This document shows, piece by piece, positions 15,611 through 23,238 of a stretch of 41,200 bases of DNA. The stretch comes from Bacillus sp. AFS059628 (GTDB taxonomy: Bacteria; Bacillota; Bacilli; Bacillales; Bacillaceae_G), in contig NZ_NVEC01000004.1 in assembly GCF_002571225.1 (NCBI RefSeq), positions 98,431 through 139,630 of the forward strand, read 5' to 3'. Positions within the stretch are counted from its first letter, which is position 1. Every line of letters starts with the position of its first letter. The notes beneath the pieces were generated by a model. The model was given only the letters and a program-made list of their open reading frames with translations. It did not search any database and was not told the DNA's origin. Position numbers and translations under genes: made by a program.

Positions 15611-17640
15611 TACCTCTTTTCTAAAACCATAAAGAATGTACTATCCGGTAGCGCAACAACATTCCCAGACTCATCTTTAAACTCGATTTTCTCGCTAAGA
15701 TGTTGTGTATATCCACCCTGTAAATAGTTCATAGCTTGAACGATGTTTATTTTATCTCCAAAGATACCCTTTACGAAATCCTTATATTCGTTTAGCGTAA
15801 ATATTCCAAACTGCTCTTGCACCTCGTGAACGAAGGAATCCTCGCCCCATGTATACGTATATAAGAACTCCATTGCATCATTAACAGGCATTTTGACTGT
15901 ATCGTCTGCAAGTACCTCATACTTGATTATACGTCCCTTGAATTCACGGACATACTGCTCTAAGAACTTCATTCCGCCTGCATCTTTAAAACGAATCAAC
16001 CGTATTAACGTTTTATCTTCGGTCATGATGCCATCACGAATGATAATACGGCCTCCTGGCTTTAACACCTCATAGGCACTCTGCAGCCCTTTTTTAATTA
16101 CTTCATGATTGAATTTCTTACCTTCATACTCTATATAAGAGAACAGCTCATGAAGGATAGAAGAATATACAATCGTATCAACCGATTCTTTTCCAAATGA
16201 GCTGCTTAAATTGATTGCATCCCCTTTAATGACGTCCCAAGAACGCCCCTCGTTCTGCTTCTTCTTTTTCAACGTATCAATCACGTTTTCGGAAATATCT
16301 ATACCGTAGATTCGTTTGTCCTCTGTCTCTTCTTCGATCATGTCTAACATGACACCACCACCAGCTCCGACATCTACAATCGTATCTCCCTTTATATAAT
16401 CAAGAATAATTCGTTTATCATCAGCTGAGCTATTCATATGTTCCAGATACACTTCTTCATTATGGAATCTATCATATGCATCCTTACGTAACCCGAAGAA
16501 ATCAAAAAGCAGCACATTTGCCCGAGCATGCATCATATCTATCTTTTCTGCCTCTACACAGAAGGTAATTAACGCCTCACCTACAGCAGAAAACTGAAAC
16601 GATACATACGCAGTCTTCATATCTTCATCGACTTTAACCTTAAAAGAAACATGCGTTTCATTCGGCTTCTCGTTCTCACGATACTCTCGTAGATACTTCT
16701 CAATAACCCGCTTACGATACACGTTGTCCTTTTTCTCACCTTTGAAATCATAGTGCAACTGTTGCATCAATTTTTCGAAATGTATATGCTGAACTTTTCT
16801 AGAGCCTATCTCGTTCTTTAACATAACAAAAACTGTCCAAATATCCTCAAAGCTAAGAGCATGCATAGACGGTTCTACATACCACAAATCCTTATCAGAT
16901 AAAAATGTTTGAACGTCTCTCTTCTCGCTCCCCATAATTATATCTTTTTCAAATACTGACTCCTTATGTTTTGGTGTGAGTCTATGTATGCGAGAAGTAA
17001 ATGGCTCCATATAACCATCAAACAGGCCATCAATTGTAATCTTCACATCGTTCTTCACTTCACTCCACAAAGCTTTTGATACGCCTTCAATAATGCATTG
17101 GTTAAGATAGTATAGAATCTCCTTTAACCTAACGTCTCCGTATTCTTCTTTATATGTGTTAATTAAATCAACATGAGAGTCCAAACGAGCCTCCCCGCGT
17201 ATATACTGCCCGATTAATCCATGTGTTCTAATTAAATCTCGAATAAACAAATACTCAGTAGAGTTTAAGTTTGTCTCTACATGTTCAATAAACTGAATAT
17301 CACTAAAGATATCAGCAGAACCCTCGTTATGTACGAATAGATTAATCCCGTTTTTCTTCCATTGCTCCCGCTGTTTTAAAGATCCTACCTTTGCAAGCTC
17401 ACTATACGTTAGTACCTTTTCAATAATACGATATGCTTCTTCATCTAAAGGCAGTCCATCTAACACTTGTAGCGTACGGTGCACATAGTACAACACCGCA
17501 TCTGTTTTTAATGTTCCAAGTACTTGTACATTCTCATAGTTTTGATGTATCTCCTCTGCCTCGATTAAATACTTTAACCACGTAGGGAGAGTATCGGAAA
17601 ACCCTTTAATGTATTTATTTAGAATCTCAATGTTTTTCAA
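15610..17640 (-). CDS. Large SAM-dependent methyltransferase fusion, HD-like N terminus
   Basis: About 676 residues. The C-terminal third is a class I methyltransferase: motif I VDVGAGGGV (about residues 427-435 when counted from an upstream ATG), acidic GIDIS, SSILHELF, and LKPGGRIIIRDG. Only about 400 residues of uncertain nature precede it. They contain His/Asp-rich motifs YYVHRTLQVLDG, FVHNEGSADIF and LIRTHGLIGQYIRGE, which look to me like a divergent HD phosphohydrolase; this is a guess. The start is probably TTG at 17640, because GGGGG lies eight bases upstream; an ATG at 17655 lies over that site. Methyltransferase/HD combinations are known in RNA-modification and repair contexts, but no partner enzyme is present here. 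Both flanks hold broken reading frames. Target unknown. Confidence 0.8.
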   Translation of the reverse strand: MKNIEILNKYIKGFSDTLPTWLKYLIEAEEIHQNYENVQVLGTLKTDAVLYYVHRTLQVLDGLPLDEEAYRIIEKVLTYSELAKVGSLKQREQWKKNGINLFVHNEGSADIFSDIQFIEHVETNLNSTEYLFIRDLIRTHGLIGQYIRGEARLDSHVDLINTYKEEYGDVRLKEILYYLNQCIIEGVSKALWSEVKNDVKITIDGLFDGYMEPFTSRIHRLTPKHKESVFEKDIIMGSEKRDVQTFLSDKDLWYVEPSMHALSFEDIWTVFVMLKNEIGSRKVQHIHFEKLMQQLHYDFKGEKKDNVYRKRVIEKYLREYRENEKPNETHVSFKVKVDEDMKTAYVSFQFSAVGEALITFCVEAEKIDMMHARANVLLFDFFGLRKDAYDRFHNEEVYLEHMNSSADDKRIILDYIKGDTIVDVGAGGGVMLDMIEEETEDKRIYGIDISENVIDTLKKKKQNEGRSWDVIKGDAINLSSSFGKESVDTIVYSSILHELFSYIEYEGKKFNHEVIKKGLQSAYEVLKPGGRIIIRDGIMTEDKTLIRLIRFKDAGGMKFLEQYVREFKGRIIKYEVLADDTVKMPVNDAMEFLYTYTWGEDSFVHEVQEQFGIFTLNEYKDFVKGIFGDKINIVQAMNYLQGGYTQHLSEKIEFKDESGNVVALPDSTFFMVLEKR

Positions 17641-17905
17641 CTTATTTACCCCCATATATAATCAATATCTGTAGTAAAGTCTGAGACACCTTCTCTAAAA
17701 AGATCATCACCCTATGTCCCCCTTTACCATCTAGAACTCTTTCAAATACAAACGCTTCAAACCCAGTCTTTTGCTCTTGTAAAAAAGAATTATCGGGTTT
17801 GTAACACATTCTTTTGTTCATCTCTTATTGTAACTTCATCAGGAATTTCGGCGGAATAAACAGTAGGACTCAGCGGATCACTTCTTACATTGATAAACAT
17901 ATGTT
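17641..17905 (-). pseudogene. Decayed coding sequence directly upstream of the methyltransferase
   Basis: Three open segments in different frames read as plausible protein on the minus strand. The first begins MFINVRSDPLSPTVYSAEIP and stops near 17790. A second starts MCYKPDNSFLQEQKTGFEAF. The third ends EGVSDFTTDIDYIWG, with its TAA seven bases before the methyltransferase TTG. Joining the second and third needs a single frame change near 17710. I read this as the remnant of a gene once co-transcribed with the methyltransferase. No family recognised. The individual segments are short, so confidence is modest. Confidence 0.4.
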
Positions 17906-17928
17906 GTGATAGAATCAACCGAAAATGG

Positions 17929-17964
17929 AAACGGCAAGCGGGTGCACTCCACTTGCCGTTTTTT
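17929..17964. terminator. Hairpin downstream of the lipoprotein gene
   Basis: Perfect ten-base stem AAACGGCAAG / CTTGCCGTTT followed on the plus strand by a T-run. It lies next to the stop of a minus-strand gene, where the U-tract is weaker (TTTCCATTTT), so it may still end the minus transcript. Confidence 0.7.
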
Positions 17965-18344
17965 CATAGCTTAGTATGTATTTGAATTTCTTTTGCTTTC
18001 TCTTTTTCACTTTTCACGCGTACAATTAAATCATATGATCCGGATTTTGGAGCTTCAAAAGAAAGCAAACCTTCTTTTTGAGAAGTGATTTCTTCTTCAT
18101 AAATTACCTTATCATCTTTTGTAACTTGTAATAAAATTGTACCTTCTTCAACAGCTGCTTCATAAGGAATTTCCACATTTCCTTTTTCAGCTTTAACCGT
18201 TTGTACATCGTAATACCCTTGCAACGAACCAATTTTCAAAGTCGTTTCGCCATTTTTTTGAACCTTTGTGACTTGTGTTGCTGTATTGCATGCACTTAAC
18301 AATACAACAAGAGTGAGAACCATAAATAAACGTAGTAATTTCAT
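17964..18344 (-). CDS. Small lipoprotein, function unknown
   Basis: 126 residues with an N-terminal lipoprotein signal peptide ending in the lipobox LLSAC (Cys at about residue 19), so it is predicted to be anchored on the outer face of the membrane. The rest is beta-rich (YDVQTVKAEKGNVEIPYEAA, GSYDLIVRVKSEKEK) and suggests a small Ig-like or beta-sandwich domain. AAAGGAGA lies ahead of the ATG. It follows the 69-residue membrane protein by 59 bp on the same strand, so the two are probably expressed together. I do not recognise a specific family. Confidence 0.85.
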   Translation of the reverse strand: MKLLRLFMVLTLVVLLSACNTATQVTKVQKNGETTLKIGSLQGYYDVQTVKAEKGNVEIPYEAAVEEGTILLQVTKDDKVIYEEEITSQKEGLLSFEAPKSGSYDLIVRVKSEKEKAKEIQIHTKL

Positions 18345-18403
18345 AAAAATTCTCCTTTTTTATGTACATGAATTAAAATTCTAACTCTAAATTTTGTACC
18401 ATC

Positions 18404-18613
18404 TTATTTCCCACCTCTTAAAATAGCTTTTTTTACAATCAAATACATAATAGAGAATAGTAAACAAGCTCCCATTGTACCAAAAACTACAATTGAAATT
18501 TTACCTGCTAATGTTTCATTTGGATCTAATGCATTAGGTAAGATTGTACCAAAAATTGCAATACCGGCTAATACAACCATAAAATATTTAAATCTTTTTA
18601 CTTTCTTATTCAT
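18404..18613 (-). CDS. Small two-helix membrane protein
   Basis: 69 residues with two hydrophobic segments (about 10-30 and 38-61) and basic ends (MNKKVKRFKYF, KKAILRGGK). It has an AAGGGG ribosome site that lies inside the broken reading frame immediately upstream. Function unknown. Probably in one unit with the lipoprotein downstream. Confidence 0.8.
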   Translation of the reverse strand: MNKKVKRFKYFMVVLAGIAIFGTILPNALDPNETLAGKISIVVFGTMGACLLFSIMYLIVKKAILRGGK

Positions 18614-18614
18614 A

Positions 18615-18756
18615 CTAATTATCCCCTTTATTCCTTAAACCAAATCCCCATAAACCTACACCAGGACCTAATAGTACATGAAATTTGACTCTACTTTTTC
18701 TAGCTTCAAAGAATCCCCCGAGATTCCCAAATTAATATCGCCCAAGTATTATACAT
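18615..18756 (-). pseudogene. Frameshifted small membrane-protein gene
   Basis: From ATG 18756 the frame reads MYNTWAILIWESRG and then stops early. Removing one G from the G5 run (about 18717-18721) restores a 46-codon frame through FFEARKSRVKFHVLLGPGVG to the TAG at 18615, one base before the start of the 69-residue gene. Composition (hydrophobic start, basic middle) and tight spacing to the next gene suggest a genuine small gene that has lost its frame. The upstream ribosome site is weak. A tiny GTG frame with a good AAGAGGAG site lies 70 bp further upstream. Confidence 0.45.
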
Positions 18757-19002
18757 ACCAATTCATTCATATAGAAAAAGCCCCGTTCAAATCAAACACT
18801 TAAACTCCTCTTTTTTATAATACTCAAATAATTCCACACAAACATCTCTATCAATTCATCTTAATACCTCAATTACCTTTTAAGTATATCAATGACAAAA
18901 TAAATAATCTAATATTTTTTATAATTAAAAACAAACATAGTTACAACAAGAAAATGTTTGTATGCTGATCTGTACTGCATTCCCTTATTCCATGTACTCT
19001 TT

Positions 19003-19038
19003 AAAAAAACCTTACTTTTTAAAAAGTAAGGTTTTTTT
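19003..19038. terminator. Perfectly symmetric terminator of the oppA-like gene
   Basis: A 36-bp perfect palindrome with AAAAAAACCTTACTTTTT as one half, giving T-runs on both strands. It lies directly after the oligopeptide-binding lipoprotein gene. The 200 bp upstream (18800-19000) holds no gene. Confidence 0.9.
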
Positions 19039-19042
19039 GTAT

Positions 19043-20671
19043 TTATTCATTAGCAATATAAGCATTCTTATAAGTATAAATACCACCAAATTGATGCTTT
19101 TCAATTCCTTTTACATAATCTTTTTGTACGTAAGCTGAGCCCATTTGATAAAGCGGTGCGACCGCAGCATCCTCTAATAGAATGCGCTCGGCCTCTTGCA
19201 ATGCTTCCCATCTTTTCTTCTGATTTAATACTAGATCGCTTTTCGCTTTCTTTATTAATTCATCGTAGTGACGGTTAGAATAATTCATTTTGTTATTTTG
19301 ATTATCCGTTGTAAAGAGTTCTAAATAACTAATTGGGTCTTTATAATCCGGTCCCCAATTTCCCATAGATATATCGTAATCTCCTATTTGTTCTAACTGT
19401 AATTTTTGCTTAAATGGCTGTTGTTTAATTTGGATCGCGAGTCCTTGCAAATGCTTTTCTAAGTCACCTTTTATATATTCTGCCATACGTTTTGCATTAT
19501 CTTGTTCAAATGTTAAAAACTCGAGATTTACTTGTTCTACTCCAAGCTCTTTTTTCGCTTCTTCCCAAATCTTTTTCGCATTTTGCAAATCATATGGAGA
19601 AAGATCTCCGTTTTCTTTTCTAAAATCTTTACCAGTCTCTTCATTTATATGACCAGCCGGTACAAGTCCGCTTGCAGACTTTGCCCCGTTATTAATAAAA
19701 TGAGCAACGAAATCTTCTTTATTTAACGCTAATGAAATAGATTGACGCACCTTTTTATTTGCTAACGCATTATTTTTCTCATTAAAACGTAGCATAGCAA
19801 TTGCAGGCTCGCTCGACATATGCAATTCCTTACTTCCTTTATACTTGTCTACAAATTGAGAATTAATAGGCACCCGGTCCAAATTACCAGCTTCGTACAA
19901 ATTAACAGCGGTCATTGTATCCTTTACAATTTGAAAGTTTATTTCGTCTAATTTCACTTTCTTTTCATCCCAATATGTAGCATTCTTCTTTAATTGAAAC
20001 TCTTGTTCATGCTTCCATTTCTCTAATACAAATGGCCCATTATATATGAGATTACTAGATTCCAATGCATAATTCTTTCCTTGTTCTTTCAAAAATGATT
20101 CATGCTGCGGTAAATATATAGGTAGTGCTAACAGCTGTAAAAAATACGGGATTGGCTGTTCGAGTTCCACTTCTAACTTATAATCATTTATAACTTTAAC
20201 CCCAAGTTCATCAAGAGGCATTGTTCCCTTATTTATTTCTTTCGCATTTTTCACGTAAAAAAGCATGTACGCATATTGAGACGCTGTTTCACGGTTAATT
20301 GCACGTTTCCATGCAAACATAAAATCATTTGCTGTTACATTGTCCCCATTTGACCATTTTGCATCTTTACGCAAATCAAATGTATATTTTTTACCATCTT
20401 CACTTCTTTTAAACGATTTTGCTACCGCTGGAATAGGCTGATCTTGATCATCTAATACATACAACCCTTCAAATATGTTTTGCATAACGTGTGCTGATGT
20501 ACCATCCATCGTTTTCGCAGTATCAAGAGAAGGGATCTCTTCTGATACCGTTACATTTAATACTTGTTCTTTTGCCTCTGTGTCACTTTTATTCGCTTTA
20601 TTATTACAAGCTGTTAATAATAAAGATGTAACAAGTGCCATTACCATTAAATGGCTCTTCTTTCGCTTCAT
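19043..20671 (-). CDS. Oligopeptide ABC transporter substrate-binding lipoprotein (OppA/DppE type)
   Basis: Extracytoplasmic peptide-binding protein of 542 residues, SBP_bac_5 family. Lipoprotein signal with lipobox LLTAC (Cys at about residue 22). Family features include VSEEIPSLDTAKTMDG, NIFEGLYVLD, the FDLRKDAKWSNGDNVTANDFMFAWKR signature (about residues 98-123) and the C-terminal ISMGNWGPDYKDP. The ATG has AAGGAGA upstream. No permease or ATPase genes are nearby, so it must feed a transporter encoded elsewhere or act as a peptide sensor; such orphan OppA paralogues are common in the Bacillus cereus group. It has its own terminator. Confidence 0.93.
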   Translation of the reverse strand: MKRKKSHLMVMALVTSLLLTACNNKANKSDTEAKEQVLNVTVSEEIPSLDTAKTMDGTSAHVMQNIFEGLYVLDDQDQPIPAVAKSFKRSEDGKKYTFDLRKDAKWSNGDNVTANDFMFAWKRAINRETASQYAYMLFYVKNAKEINKGTMPLDELGVKVINDYKLEVELEQPIPYFLQLLALPIYLPQHESFLKEQGKNYALESSNLIYNGPFVLEKWKHEQEFQLKKNATYWDEKKVKLDEINFQIVKDTMTAVNLYEAGNLDRVPINSQFVDKYKGSKELHMSSEPAIAMLRFNEKNNALANKKVRQSISLALNKEDFVAHFINNGAKSASGLVPAGHINEETGKDFRKENGDLSPYDLQNAKKIWEEAKKELGVEQVNLEFLTFEQDNAKRMAEYIKGDLEKHLQGLAIQIKQQPFKQKLQLEQIGDYDISMGNWGPDYKDPISYLELFTTDNQNNKMNYSNRHYDELIKKAKSDLVLNQKKRWEALQEAERILLEDAAVAPLYQMGSAYVQKDYVKGIEKHQFGGIYTYKNAYIANE

Positions 20672-20773
20672 GAGTTGTTCTCCTTAAATATAAAATATTA
20701 TAAAGCGTAATATATTATAGCAGAAATAATAACAGAAAGATGCGACATTCTTTTGAATATTTATTCGTTCAAG

Positions 20774-20810
20774 AAAAAAAGCTATCCTTTTAAAAAAAGG
20801 ATAGCTTTTT
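20774..20810. terminator. Bidirectional terminator after mtaD
   Basis: Stem AAAAAGCTATCCTTTT / AAAAGGATAGCTTTTT with T-runs on both strands, directly downstream of mtaD. Confidence 0.88.
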
Positions 20811-20817
20811 CAATTAT

Positions 20818-22125
20818 CTATCTTTGCAAACCTCGTTTATAACGACTTGCTTCAAATATAATACGCTCTTCATCTAACGTTTTACATTCGCTATTCCAAA
20901 CAACACGTTTTCCGTTAATGATTACATCGCTTATATCTTTTCCACTAGCAGCATATACAAGGTGCGATAACACTTCATCTGCTGGTTGTAAATGAGGCTT
21001 ATTAGATGGATCAATCGTAATAAAATCGGCACACTTTCCAATCTCAAGTGATCCGGTTTGTTTCATTCCGATTACTTCAGCAGCTCCTTTAGTCGCAAGT
21101 GTAAGAGCTGTTTCAACTGGTAGTGCTGTTGCATCTTGGTGAATACCTTTTTGTAGTAAAGTCGCTATACGCATTTCTTCAAACATATCTAAATTGTTGT
21201 TTGATGCCACACTATCTGTTGCAATTCCTACTTTCATTCCTGCTTCTAGCATCGCTTTTACATTCGCTATACCAGAACCTAGTTTTAAATTACTATTCGG
21301 GTTATGAGCTACTCGAACATCATGTTCTGCTAAAAATGCACGCTCATTTTCATTTAATACTACACCGTGTGCAATAACTGTTGGACGTTTAAACAACCCG
21401 CAACTTGCTGCATATTCTACTGGACGTTTTCCGTACTGTGCTTCAATATCACGTACTTCACGCTCTGTTTCCGAAAGATGAATATGAACCATCGTTTGAT
21501 TTTCTACTGCAATACGTGCGCATTCTTCTAATAATTCTGTGGAACATGTATATGGACTATGCGGTGCAACCATCGTAGTTAACATGCCACTTTCGTTATA
21601 GTAACGCTTTACATACTTTTCAGCTTCTTCGATTGCTTTCTTTTCGTCATCTTTCGTTCCGAAGCTAAATAAAGTTCTTGAAACAGCAGCTCGCATCCCA
21701 CTTCTTGATACCGTTTCCATAATTGCATCTTGATCTACTCCAATTGGATTAAACATGTCAGAGAATGATGTTGTACCACTTTTCACCATTTCAAGTAATC
21801 CTAATTCCGTACTAGCGACCGCAAGCTCTGGAGTAAACTGACTTTCAAGTGGCCAAATTCTCGTCTCAAGCCACGGCTGTAATAACATATCATCGCCAAT
21901 ACCTCTTAAGAGACTCATTACAACGTGTGTATGTGTATTGACAAGCCCTGGTAAAACCCACTTTCCTTTCATATCAATTACTTCATCTACTTCAAAATCA
22001 TTAGCGAATTCTCCGCTCTTTACATGTATAATTTGATCATTTTCTACAATGATATATCCATTTTCTATCACTTCATTTTGTTCATTCATCGTTACGATTG
22101 TAGCGTTTACATAAGTTGTTTTCAA
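20818..22125 (-). CDS. mtaD: 5-methylthioadenosine/S-adenosylhomocysteine deaminase
   Basis: Zinc amidohydrolase that deaminates 5-methylthioadenosine and S-adenosylhomocysteine (purine/methionine salvage), cytoplasmic. Metal ligands: HTHTHVV-type motif in PGLVNTHTHVVMS (about residue 70), HIHLSE, VIAHGVVL, and the aspartate in GIATDSVASNN. The start is TTG at 22125, giving 435 residues, since AAAGGGGA lies seven bases upstream; a TTG six codons earlier would place that site inside the gene. 435 residues is the usual MtaD length in this group. Confidence 0.92.
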   Translation of the reverse strand: MKTTYVNATIVTMNEQNEVIENGYIIVENDQIIHVKSGEFANDFEVDEVIDMKGKWVLPGLVNTHTHVVMSLLRGIGDDMLLQPWLETRIWPLESQFTPELAVASTELGLLEMVKSGTTSFSDMFNPIGVDQDAIMETVSRSGMRAAVSRTLFSFGTKDDEKKAIEEAEKYVKRYYNESGMLTTMVAPHSPYTCSTELLEECARIAVENQTMVHIHLSETEREVRDIEAQYGKRPVEYAASCGLFKRPTVIAHGVVLNENERAFLAEHDVRVAHNPNSNLKLGSGIANVKAMLEAGMKVGIATDSVASNNNLDMFEEMRIATLLQKGIHQDATALPVETALTLATKGAAEVIGMKQTGSLEIGKCADFITIDPSNKPHLQPADEVLSHLVYAASGKDISDVIINGKRVVWNSECKTLDEERIIFEASRYKRGLQR

Positions 22126-22157
22126 AAGTATTTCCCCTTTCAACTCTATGAAGTTCC

Positions 22158-22195
22158 CTTTAATAAGTTACCACCATTATAGTAACTTATTAAAG
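22158..22195. repeat. Hairpin between the yunG-like gene and mtaD
   Basis: Perfect 14-bp AT-rich stem (CTTTAATAAGTTAC / GTAACTTATTAAAG) with a ten-base loop, just after the yunG-like stop. No U-run follows on the minus strand, so termination would be weak; it may instead partly separate the two genes or shield the mRNA. Confidence 0.65.
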
Positions 22196-22196
22196 A

Positions 22197-22556
22197 TTAA
22201 GAGTCAAAAGGTAATTTGAATTCTTTCATTATCTTTTCCTTCAAAATGCTATATTGTTTTTCATTTGTATCTGCAAATGCTTCTTCTCGATTTGATTCCA
22301 CATCCAAATAATTCAACCTTTCATTGAACTGAGTCTCTGTAAAATCAAACCTCTGTCCAGCTATACAGTTATAAAAATGCCACACCTCCCCTACTTTTGT
22401 CTTTTTAATTTTTCCTCCGTATATATCTTGAACGACTAAAGCAGTTACACCACACTGTCCCTTTGCCGGATTCTCAATCGTCCACTTTGAACTTGTTTCA
22501 ATCGACCATGATTTTATTAGTGATTCATATATCCTTTTTATCTTTACATCATCCAT
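22197..22556 (-). CDS. YunG-like protein
   Basis: 119 residues resembling Bacillus YunG, a conserved protein of unknown function. Shared traits are an N-terminal IYESLIKSWSIETSSKW segment, the NPAKGQCGVTALVVQD motif with a Cys followed by Gly-Val-Thr-Ala, and GEVWHFYN further on. The Cys and His arrangement could suggest a papain-like or transglutaminase-like fold, which is inference. It starts 27 bp after an acetyltransferase gene on the same strand with a GGGAG site, so the pair is probably co-transcribed. Confidence 0.75.
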   Translation of the reverse strand: MDDVKIKRIYESLIKSWSIETSSKWTIENPAKGQCGVTALVVQDIYGGKIKKTKVGEVWHFYNCIAGQRFDFTETQFNERLNYLDVESNREEAFADTNEKQYSILKEKIMKEFKLPFDS

Positions 22557-22583
22557 TCTAATCTTCTCCCACTATTAATAGTT

Positions 22584-23027
22584 TTACACATCATATTTCA
22601 AAAGAGGCAGTAAACGATCCTCAAAAACCGTTGATGGTGTCTCTCCTATTAACTTCGCTCCCATCTTCAAGTAAAACCCTTTTGCATTTGGATCACTATC
22701 AATCGTAAAACTTTTTATTCCTAATTCATTTGCATGTTGTATTACATACTCCCAAAGTATTTTCCCGTATCCTTTCCCTTTGTAGCGAGGATGAATATAT
22801 AGAAAATCAAGAGCATTTTCATTACGTAAAAATGAGAAAAATCCAATCATCGTATTATCGTTTTCTAAAACATATACAAAATTATTTTTTATGTACTCTT
22901 CGGTAATTGTTAAATCTTCCTTACAAGCAAGTATGAATTCCTCGCTATAGTTCCACGTTGCTTTTGAATGTAGTGCGAATTCACTTAATTCATTTGCTTC
23001 ACTCAATAACGCTTTTCTTATCTTCAT
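22584..23027 (-). CDS. GNAT acetyltransferase
   Basis: 147-residue N-acetyltransferase with the GNAT acetyl-CoA loop HPRYKGKGYGKILWEYV (about residues 78-94) and a terminal strand FYLKMGAKLIGETPS typical of the family. The ATG has AGGAGAAAGG upstream. It leads a likely two-gene unit with the yunG-like gene. The substrate cannot be predicted. Confidence 0.87.
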   Translation of the reverse strand: MKIRKALLSEANELSEFALHSKATWNYSEEFILACKEDLTITEEYIKNNFVYVLENDNTMIGFFSFLRNENALDFLYIHPRYKGKGYGKILWEYVIQHANELGIKSFTIDSDPNAKGFYLKMGAKLIGETPSTVFEDRLLPLLKYDV

Positions 23028-23155
23028 GATCCTTTCTCCTCACCTTCGATATATAAACTCTTAAAATGATTCGAAAAGTAATTTAAAAAACCTCCTATTT
23101 CCGTAAATAAGAGCTTACTTTTATAATTCTTCATAATAGGTAACAATTTTTTAAA

Positions 23156-23188
23156 AGAAAAAAACGCCATTCCTGAAAATTGGCGTTC
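23156..23188 (-). terminator. Terminator of the CoA-transferase gene
   Basis: Stem AACGCCA / TGGCGTT with extra pairs inside, followed on the minus strand by seven T. Confidence 0.85.
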
Positions 23189-23238
23189 TTTTCTTTCAAT
23201 CTTTATAGCATATTCTTTTAAGAATCATTTTTACATTT

